The translations under genes and the position numbers were made by a program. Below are positions 15,098 through 20,561 of a stretch of 20,561 nt of DNA, in pieces (position 1 is the first letter of the stretch; the number at the start of each line of letters is the position of its first letter). The DNA comes from an uncultured cyanobacterium. Its GTDB lineage: Bacteria; Cyanobacteriota; Cyanobacteriia; CACIAM-69d. The notes under the pieces are model-generated. The model worked only from the letters and a program-made list of their open reading frames with translations. It made no database searches and had not been told where the DNA came from. The stretch lies in assembly GCA_937894105.1 (NCBI GenBank), contig CALCTI010000261.1, forward strand, positions 1-20,561, written 5' to 3'.

Positions 15098-16320
15098 AGG
15101 TTTGCATTGAGTTGCCAATAGTTATAAGCGGCGTAGGCAAGGGTGATAATGCCGGTGGCGATCGCCTGTTCGTCCGGATCAAATTTAGGATGGTGTAGGG
15201 GATAGTTGGGGCGATCGCGCCAGCCCACCCCAAGACGGAACATGGAGCCGGGGGCTTGGTCCAGATAAACGGAGAAATCCTCTGCCCCTAGGGAAGGGTC
15301 GGGCAGGATTTCCACCTGGCGATCGCCCAGGGCTTGACGGGCAGCTTGTTCAAGAATTTGAGTTAGGACCAGGTCGTTTTGTACAGAAGGCACGCAAGAC
15401 TCATAGTTAATTTGGCACCGGGCTCCGTAGGTTTGACAAATTTGGGTGACGATGTGGGTGATCCATTGGGGGAGGGTGGCAGTAGTTTCCGGGTGGAGCG
15501 ATCGCACGGTGCCCACCAAACGGACCCGATCCGCAATGATATTGGGAGCGCGCCCTCCTTCGATTTGACCAAAGGTGAGCACCACTGGGCGCAAGGGGTT
15601 ATGGGTGCGGCTGATACTTTGTTGCAGGGTGGTAATGACCTGGGCGGCAATCCAAATAGCGTCAACGGCTTCGTGGGGGCGGGCCCCATGCCCCGATTCC
15701 CCTTCGATAATAAGTTCCAGGTCATCGGCGGCGGCGGTGAGGGCACCGTAACGAATGCCGATAGAACCACCGGGGATCGTGGGAAACACGTGTAGGGAGA
15801 AAATGCTGTCCACGTCAGCCATGGTATTGGCATCCACCATCCACTGGGCCCCCTTAGCAATTTCTTCAGCGGGCTGAAACAGGAAGCGGGCGTTACAGGG
15901 AATTTGGTCTTGGAGTTCGGCTAAAACCATGGCGGTGCCAAGACCGACGGTGGTGTGAATGTCGTGCCCGCAGGCGTGCATAATGCCGGAAAATACTGAG
16001 TCGAAGGTGACGCGGGTGCGCTCTTGGATGGGCAGGGCGTCCATATCGGTGCGAATGCCGAGGAGGGGACGATCGCGATCGCCACGGATTTCTGCCGTTA
16101 AGCCAGTTTTGCCAATCCCTTCTTTAACGGGAATTCCTGCTGCCGAGAGAACTCCGGCAACATAGGCAGCAGTTTGGTATTCCTTGCCGCTCAGTTCAGG
16201 ATGGGCGTGAAGGTGACGGCGAATTTCTAAAAAGCGCGGGTTTAGGCGGGCAACAATAGCTTTGATTTTTGCCAGAACGGGATTGTTTGAAGCGGTTACA
16301 GGCGATCGCAACGAAGCCAT
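15094..16320 (-). CDS. M20 family amidohydrolase / metallopeptidase
   Basis: 408 residues from ATG at 16318-16320, full length for the family. Motifs in order: RRHLHAHPELSGKE (34-47), RTDMDALPIQE (90-100), HACGHDIHT with metal ligands C117 and H119 (115-123), FQPAEEIAKGA with E152/E153, H177 in FSLHVFP, SLGAEDFSVYLD (343-354) and LHHPKFDPDE with ligand His376/377. The Cys ligand and the overall pattern place it in the group of hippurate hydrolase, N-acetyl-amino-acid or IAA-amino-acid hydrolases and N-acetyl-diaminopimelate deacetylase. It should remove an acyl group from an amide-linked amino acid in the cytoplasm; the exact substrate cannot be told. It is transcribed divergently from the STAS-sugar transferase gene. 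Confidence 0.93.
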   Translation of the reverse strand: MASLRSPVTASNNPVLAKIKAIVARLNPRFLEIRRHLHAHPELSGKEYQTAAYVAGVLSAAGIPVKEGIGKTGLTAEIRGDRDRPLLGIRTDMDALPIQERTRVTFDSVFSGIMHACGHDIHTTVGLGTAMVLAELQDQIPCNARFLFQPAEEIAKGAQWMVDANTMADVDSIFSLHVFPTIPGGSIGIRYGALTAAADDLELIIEGESGHGARPHEAVDAIWIAAQVITTLQQSISRTHNPLRPVVLTFGQIEGGRAPNIIADRVRLVGTVRSLHPETTATLPQWITHIVTQICQTYGARCQINYESCVPSVQNDLVLTQILEQAARQALGDRQVEILPDPSLGAEDFSVYLDQAPGSMFRLGVGWRDRPNYPLHHPKFDPDEQAIATGIITLAYAAYNYWQLNANL

Positions 16321-16776
16321 AGGATTAAAAACTTAGGACGATAAAAGGATGGATGACGGAACAATTCGGTTGGTAACGCTTGCGTGTTTAGGAACCATTG
16401 CGTGTTTAGAGGGCATATTGTTCGCAGTCCCATATTTTCTTGAGCTATACAGTACGAGGATGCAACGTTGTGATGACTTTCCGGGCATTCAACCGATGGC
16501 TAGTGCAGAATATGAAGAGCCGGATTGACCAGCACCGTTAGACAGTAATGGCGCCCCAAGGGCTAACCGTTGTAGGGCTTAGCAGTCAGCTGGATGGCTA
16601 ATGATGGCTGGTTAAACCTGGGTTATTCGTTATTCTGCGATTATTTTGGGGGATGCTGCCGGTTAGGGTCATCACTATCGTGATCGCGCTTTTGCGTACC
16701 TTTTGCGAACTTACCTTTACGTACCCATTGTTGCGTATTGGGATTTGCCAATGATTTGCCAACTCGTCGAGATTCT
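16321..16776. other. Divergent intergenic region
   Basis: Must hold the promoters of the amidohydrolase (minus) and the STAS-sugar transferase (plus). GCGTGTTTAG is repeated directly at 16382-16391 and 16400-16409. A small ATCAC-TATC-GTGAT hairpin lies near 16670-16685, and several TTGCG(T/A)A words cluster at about 16690-16740. No supported gene was found. Confidence 0.4.
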
Positions 16777-17775
16777 ATGGCTACCTACTCTTCGCCAATC
16801 GACTTTCCTGTTACCTTTGCCGATGAAGGGGCAATATTGCTGATCCCCGAACGCCTGTGCGTGATCGAAGCCGTTGCTTTTAAGGATATTTGCGCCCAGC
16901 TTTTCCAGCGATCGCCCCGTCCTCGGTCCATTATTTTAGATTTGCGCCGCACGGTGTTTATTGACAGTAGCGGCATTGGGGCGATCGTTACCAGCTACAA
17001 AGGGGCTGATACCGTTAAAATTCCTTTTAAGCTAAGGGAAGCAGGTCCTCAGGTGATGGCGGTGCTAGCGCTTACGGGGTTAGACGCTGTTTTGGATGTG
17101 CAACCAGCGCTCCAAGTGGGGTCCCAGGCGGATCCTCGCCGACGGGAGGAATCATTACCTGCCACTCACCCGTCAGTGCGATCGCTGGTCAAGCGGATTA
17201 TGGATATTGTGGGGGCGTTGATTGGGCTGGTGGTGACGGGAATACTGGCAATTCCCATTGCGATCGCCATCCGCATCGATAGCCCCGGTCCCATTTTCTT
17301 TTCCCAGGAGCGCTGCGGATGGTTAGGAAAGCGATTTCGACTGTGGAAATTTCGATCAATGGTCCCCGACGCGGAAGCCCGTCGTCACGAGGTGGAAAAT
17401 CAGGCGGAAGGGGCATTTTTTAAAAATGATCGAGATCCCCGTATCACTCCGGTGGGACAATTTTTGCGTCGCACCAGCCTCGATGAACTGCCCCAGTTTT
17501 GGAACGTCTTAAAAGGGGAAATGAGTTTGGTGGGAACGCGACCGCCCACCCCTGAGGAAGTGTCCCATTACGAGGTGCCCCAATGGCAGCGCTTGGATGT
17601 GCGACCGGGAATGCCCGGAGAGTGGCAGGTGAACGGGCGATCGCAGGTGAAAAATTTCGAAGATGTGATTCGCCTGGATTTGGCTTACCAAGAAAATTGG
17701 AGCCTTAAACACGATCTCAAGCTGATTTTTAAAACAGTTTGGATTCTATTTCAGAAAAACAGCGGCGCTATGTAG
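16777..17775 (+). CDS. STAS domain fused to polyprenyl-phosphate sugar phosphotransferase
   Basis: 332 residues from ATG at 16777; a TTG at 16738 would add 13 residues. Residues about 8-112 form a STAS domain of the anti-sigma-factor-antagonist type with FIDSSGIGAIVTSYKG. S64 matches SpoIIAA Ser58, the residue phosphorylated by SpoIIAB. A linker (about 113-134) leads to a bacterial sugar transferase domain. This has the membrane hairpin at about 137-167 (KRIMDIVGALIGLVV...), GPIFFSQERCGWLGKRFRLWKFRSM (171-195), DPRITPVGQFLRRTSLDELPQ with the catalytic D236-E237 pair, and GEMSLVGTRPP (247-257). This family transfers a sugar-1-phosphate to undecaprenyl phosphate, starting exopolysaccharide or O-antigen synthesis at the inner membrane. 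The downstream gene encodes the kinase-type partner expected for a STAS domain, about 11 bases after the stop. Confidence 0.93.
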   Translation: MATYSSPIDFPVTFADEGAILLIPERLCVIEAVAFKDICAQLFQRSPRPRSIILDLRRTVFIDSSGIGAIVTSYKGADTVKIPFKLREAGPQVMAVLALTGLDAVLDVQPALQVGSQADPRRREESLPATHPSVRSLVKRIMDIVGALIGLVVTGILAIPIAIAIRIDSPGPIFFSQERCGWLGKRFRLWKFRSMVPDAEARRHEVENQAEGAFFKNDRDPRITPVGQFLRRTSLDELPQFWNVLKGEMSLVGTRPPTPEEVSHYEVPQWQRLDVRPGMPGEWQVNGRSQVKNFEDVIRLDLAYQENWSLKHDLKLIFKTVWILFQKNSGAM

Positions 17776-17786
17776 AGGGACGACGG

Positions 17787-18437
17787 TTGGGACGGCGAAA
17801 TTGGCGGCAGAAATTTGACAAGTTGACTCGCGAAGGTTCAGCAGGACGACGCTTTTTATGTACGCCGCCCCAGTGTGCCAAAGCGTGGCGTCGAGCATCG
17901 CGGCGACAGTGGTCTCGAGTGCGGCGGTGGTTAAAAGGCCAGTCCAGGGATAGCCAGCCCGGGACCACTGCGGAGTCTGCGGCCTACGAGGGATCTCCCA
18001 GTCGAGTGGAACGGTTTAATTGTCCCAGTCAAGTGGATGCAGTGCCGCAAGTTTTGGCGTGGCTGGAAGGGTTAAATCTACAGCTATCGGCGGCGGCCAT
18101 GTGGGAGTGCCGGATTATTTTGGTTGAGGCGTTTACCAATGCAGTGCGCCATGCCCATAAAGATTATGACGGCGGAACGATGCCCCTATTTGTGACCTTG
18201 ATTATTGAGGTGTGGGAAGGCTGGCTCGAACTTCAAGTGTGGGATTCGGGCGATCCTTTTGATATGCCTAAGGTTCTGGAGTCTATGCGGCAGCAAAATG
18301 AGGCGGAGCCGCTGCGCTATGGGTCAGGGCGGGGGCTGTTGCTGATGGAACAAGTATCAGACCGCTTAGCTTACGAACGACGGGGCGATCGCAATTGTTT
18401 GATCGCCCGGAAAAAGCTGGGTGATCGCAAACGATAA
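17787..18437 (+). CDS. RsbW/SpoIIAB-like ATPase (putative STAS serine kinase)
   Basis: 216 residues if it starts at the TTG at 17787, which follows GAGGGA (17775-17780) at six bases; that site overlaps the stop of the preceding gene. A TTG at 17739 would add 16 residues and overlap that gene. No ATG lies in frame before the domain, so the start is uncertain. The first 50-70 residues are rich in Arg and Trp (RRLGRRNWRQKF, AWRRASRRQWSRVRRWLKG). The HATPase fold follows: N box EAFTNAVRHAH (about 114-124, counted from 17787), G1 box WDSGDPFD and the GSGRGLLLMEQVSDRL lid/G2 segment. Such proteins phosphorylate STAS partners on serine and bind sigma factors or other targets. The STAS partner is encoded directly upstream, so this looks like a two-gene partner-switching unit. 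Confidence 0.85.
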   Translation: MGRRNWRQKFDKLTREGSAGRRFLCTPPQCAKAWRRASRRQWSRVRRWLKGQSRDSQPGTTAESAAYEGSPSRVERFNCPSQVDAVPQVLAWLEGLNLQLSAAAMWECRIILVEAFTNAVRHAHKDYDGGTMPLFVTLIIEVWEGWLELQVWDSGDPFDMPKVLESMRQQNEAEPLRYGSGRGLLLMEQVSDRLAYERRGDRNCLIARKKLGDRKR

Positions 18438-18524
18438 ATTCACCCCTCCAATCAAGCCTCTAACCGTAAAAAGCTGGCAGGGTTTGCAAAATCACGCCGG
18501 ATCGCCAAAATCATCCAATCATTA

Positions 18525-18556
18525 TCAAAAGCTTAGGAATTATCAGAGGCTTTTGA
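18525..18556. terminator. Candidate bidirectional terminator hairpin
   Basis: TCAAAAGC (18525-18532) pairs with GCTTTTGA (18549-18556) over a 16-base loop. It lies between the plus-strand kinase stop (18437) and the minus-strand small gene stop (18596). On either strand it contains a T run within the arm. Confidence 0.4.
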
Positions 18557-18559
18557 ATC

Positions 18560-18598
18560 AAAAACTTACAAGCCAAAAACTTACAAGCCAAAAGCTTA
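18560..18598. repeat. 15-bp tandem repeat, about 2.6 units
   Basis: AAAAACTTACAAGCC occurs exactly at 18560-18574 and 18575-18589, then partly as AAAAGCTTA at 18590-18598. The last unit overlaps the stop codon of the minus-strand small gene. Too short and too similar to be a CRISPR array; replication slippage is the likely origin. Confidence 0.75.
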
Positions 18599-18808
18599 AG
18601 AGCGCTGACGGGACGCCAACTTTTCGGATACTTCCTGAGCTTCCCGTAGCAAATCGCCCATCGCGTCGCTTGCATTCTCGTGGGTGGGCAGTAGGTTTTT
18701 TGCCTGAAGAGTCATATGAAGCTGCATATCTGCCACATAACTGCCAACGCCTTCACGGGAGGACTGGGAAAGATCTTTGAGGGCGATGGAGTTGATATTG
18801 CTCTTCAT
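18596..18808 (-). CDS. Small soluble protein of unknown function (70 aa)
   Basis: Start at ATG 18806-18808, chosen because TTAGGAG lies seven bases upstream; the open frame extends 25 residues further with no such signal. The protein begins MKSNINSIALKDLSQSSREGVG and contains a likely long helix near the C terminus (NASDAMGDLLREAQEVSEKLASRQ). It has no Cys, signal peptide or membrane segment. I do not recognise it. It lies alone between the kinase gene (convergent) and the acyl-CoA dehydrogenase-like gene (divergent). The strong ribosome binding site makes it a real gene in my judgement. Confidence 0.65.
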   Translation of the reverse strand: MKSNINSIALKDLSQSSREGVGSYVADMQLHMTLQAKNLLPTHENASDAMGDLLREAQEVSEKLASRQRS

Positions 18809-18986
18809 GAAAGTGCTCCTAACGGGTAGCAAATTTTTGGCTGCGACATTTGAATATAAGCTTTGCTGGCAGATTTTAAACAACCCTTAGTCCCTGTACC
18901 AGAACAGGGGGATCACTACCTCAGCTCAAATAGAAATTAACATGGTGACTTAAACGGTTAAATTACGGCGCAAAGATCTTTAACGA

Positions 18987-20186
18987 ATGCTATCTCCTGC
19001 CATTGGGGCTGATCCGCCTCAATTTTCTGATTCTCAGATTTATAACTCTCGCTCGGTAACGGCGATCGCCCCCTTCCCATGGATCTCAACCGCCACGTGG
19101 CTGCAAACGGTGGAAACAGCGGTGAACGGGGCGCTCGCCCCCCAGGCAGCCAAGATCGGAAGCGCGACCCATGCATTGCAAGGGGCATTTCGTTGGCTGG
19201 GGAAGCAGGGATGGCTACATCTGCGTGGGGGCATCAATGGTGAGACGTTAAACGACCTGAAAATGGGGCAATTTCGAGAGAGTCTGGCGCGATATTCCGG
19301 GGCGCTGGCATTTTTGCAAATTCAGCACCAAAGCGCCGGAGCCATGGTTGCAAGCAGTAAGAATCGACCATTGCGGGACAAAATTTTGCCGGGCTTGGCA
19401 ACGGGACATTGTGCCCTGGGCATTGGTTATTCCCATTTACGGCGATCGCCCTCCCCCGTTACCGCCAGACCCGTGGCGGGAGGTTACGAACTATCGGGAA
19501 CCATGCCCTGGGTCACCGGATGGGGATGTTTTGAAGGATTTGTGGGAGCGGCGGCGTTGGAGGACGGCGGCTCGGTATTTGGGCTGGTTCCGTTTACAGA
19601 GGAAGTGGTTGGCGATCGCCTTAGCGTCGGAAAACCCATGGACCTGGCCGCATTTAGGGCCACTCAAACGGTAACGGTCAGTTTTGATCGTTGGTTTTTA
19701 AGGGACGACCAGGTGCTGTATCGGCGACTTCCCCAGTGGATTAGGGAGAATGACCGCAAGAAAGTTCTTGCCAGCAGTTTTTTTGCCCTGGGCTGCACCC
19801 AAGGGAGCTTGGATTTGTTGCAGGGATATTTGTCCAAGCGCAGTGAGGTGGCGGAAACGTTGGGCGAGACCATTAGGGCGATTGTCACAGAGCTAAACCA
19901 GTGTCGCCAGGTGATTTATCGCCATTATTCTCCCGCCTATCGTAATGACCGTCCCGATGGTGGAACGCCCCTGAGCTATGAGGAACAGCTGCACTGGCGG
20001 GGGCGGGCGATCGCCCTGGGGTTAAATGCTGCCAATATCGCCCTAATGACCAGCGGTGGAGCGGCGAATTACCAGGACCATCCAGCCCAGCGGCTATCTC
20101 GAGAGGCGATCGTCTTCGGCGTTACCGGGCAAACCAGTGCTGTTCTCCGTACTACCCTCCAGGCACAGGGCATCCCAACACGCTAA
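18987..20186 (+). CDS. Acyl-CoA dehydrogenase-like flavoprotein
   Basis: 399 residues from ATG at 18987, full length for the fold. The N-terminal helical part (about 35-135) has FRWLGKQGWLHLRGG and SGALAFLQIQHQ. The middle beta domain (about 140-240) shows GYELSGTMPWVTG (167-179). The C-terminal helical domain (about 255-399) ends with the ACAD-like GGAANYQDHPAQRLSREAIVFGVTGQT (about 357-383). Family members oxidise acyl-CoA with FAD. Where short-chain enzymes carry the catalytic Glu in an EGT motif, this protein has TGQT, so the usual base appears to be missing there. The substrate is unknown, and no other fatty-acid oxidation gene lies nearby; related cyanobacterial proteins may have other roles. 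No good ribosome binding site is seen. Confidence 0.8.
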   Translation: MLSPAIGADPPQFSDSQIYNSRSVTAIAPFPWISTATWLQTVETAVNGALAPQAAKIGSATHALQGAFRWLGKQGWLHLRGGINGETLNDLKMGQFRESLARYSGALAFLQIQHQSAGAMVASSKNRPLRDKILPGLATGHCALGIGYSHLRRSPSPVTARPVAGGYELSGTMPWVTGWGCFEGFVGAAALEDGGSVFGLVPFTEEVVGDRLSVGKPMDLAAFRATQTVTVSFDRWFLRDDQVLYRRLPQWIRENDRKKVLASSFFALGCTQGSLDLLQGYLSKRSEVAETLGETIRAIVTELNQCRQVIYRHYSPAYRNDRPDGGTPLSYEEQLHWRGRAIALGLNAANIALMTSGGAANYQDHPAQRLSREAIVFGVTGQTSAVLRTTLQAQGIPTR

Positions 20187-20254
20187 AGTATTCGGATACG
20201 GGAATCAGGTCTAAATCACCTGTTTCCCAACGTTTTTTCTAACGTTCTTTTCCA

Positions 20255-20533
20255 ATGTTCTATCGCGAATTGCGTTTAACAATGCCAGGAATGCCAGCAA
20301 ACGACCCTATCCCCAATATTCAGGCAGTACAAGCTCCCTACGGTGGTGGCCCCAGCGCCTACCGTACACCGCCGCCGGATCTGCCGTCCCTGCTGCTAAA
20401 AGAGCGCATTGTTTATATGGGAATGCCCCTGGTGCCTGCGGTGGCAGAGCTTATCGTCGCTGAGCTGTTGTATTTGCAGTACGAAGACCCCCAAAAACCC
20501 ATCAAAGTTTATATCAACTCCATGGGCACCTAG
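20255..20533 (+). CDS. clpR: ClpR/ClpP-like protease subunit, interrupted by in-frame TAG; continues past window
   Basis: 92 residues to a TAG at 20531-20533, starting at ATG 20255; ATGs at 20282 and 20291 are alternatives. The segment PYGGGPSAYRTPPPDLPSLLLKERIVYMGMPLV followed by LIVAELLYLQYEDPQKP and IKVYINSMGT closely resembles cyanobacterial ClpR, the ClpP-like subunit lacking the catalytic triad that assembles with ClpP3. The frame after the TAG continues GFASDAFAI, matching the GFETEAFAI expected a little later in ClpR. Thus the gene seems broken by a stop and has lost about seven codons there, unless this is a sequence error close to the window edge. ClpR normally forms part of the Clp proteolytic core with a ClpC-type ATPase. 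Confidence 0.75.
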   Translation: MFYRELRLTMPGMPANDPIPNIQAVQAPYGGGPSAYRTPPPDLPSLLLKERIVYMGMPLVPAVAELIVAELLYLQYEDPQKPIKVYINSMGT

Positions 20534-20561
20534 GGTTTTGCAAGTGACGCCTTCGCCATTT

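Noticed and set aside
18560..18598. Short tandem repeats as a CRISPR array
   Set aside because: Units are directly adjacent with no spacers and only about 2.6 copies; no cas genes.
1..20561. tRNA or rRNA genes
   Set aside because: No cloverleaf-like stretch with T-loop GGTTCGA-type motif and no rRNA signature was seen by eye; a covariance-model scan would be decisive.

Overview
The window looks like a piece of a cyanobacterial chromosome. The palindrome GCGATCGC (HIP1), a cyanobacterial hallmark, occurs many times inside and between genes, for example at 140-147 and 224-231. The recognisable proteins are typically cyanobacterial in form: L21-L27, PstSCAB, a ClpR-like protein, a response-regulator/GGDEF protein and a STAS-sugar transferase fusion. 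I cannot name the genus. No rRNA, tRNA, CRISPR array or transposase gene was seen.

Layout. 1-640: 3' part of a plus-strand gene, probably the C-terminal part of a RecJ-like exonuclease. 675-1859 (minus): two tandem secreted L,D-transpeptidases. 2073-3170 (plus): a promoter, a long leader, rplU and rpmA, closed by a perfect 18-bp hairpin shared with the convergent S-formylglutathione hydrolase gene (3268-4161, minus). 4162-7871 is gene-poor: one small secreted protein, three very small genes, hairpins, one complete 133-bp mobile repeat and one degenerate half copy. 7872-10079 (plus): a REC-PAS-GAF-GGDEF diguanylate cyclase. 10313-14704 (minus): the high-affinity phosphate transporter genes pstS, pstC, pstA and pstB. 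15094-16320 (minus): an M20-type amidohydrolase. 16777-18437 (plus): a two-gene unit made of a STAS domain fused to a polyprenyl-phosphate sugar transferase, followed by an RsbW-like histidine-kinase-fold ATPase. 18596-18808 (minus): a tiny gene with a strong ribosome binding site. 18987-20186 (plus): an acyl-CoA dehydrogenase-like flavoprotein. 20255-20533 (plus): the start of a ClpR-like gene interrupted by an in-frame TAG just before the window ends.

How the parts work together. The pst cluster is the clearest pathway. PstS binds phosphate outside the membrane, PstC and PstA form the channel and PstB drives it with ATP. Three 8-bp Pho-box-like repeats at 11-bp spacing lie upstream of pstS. 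A minus-strand intrinsic terminator and a copy of the mobile repeat separate pstS from pstCAB, so pstS is probably expressed separately from, or more strongly than, the rest. The STAS-sugar transferase and its kinase-like neighbour look like a partner-switching module wired directly to the first step of polysaccharide synthesis, instead of to a sigma factor. This is the most interesting possible new system here.

Repeats. Three 133-bp copies of one element (4420-4552 minus, 10164-10296 plus, 13495-13627 plus) align without gaps, have terminal inverted repeats and are flanked by TA or a one-base variant. They have the form of a MITE. A degenerate half copy lies at 7241-7293.
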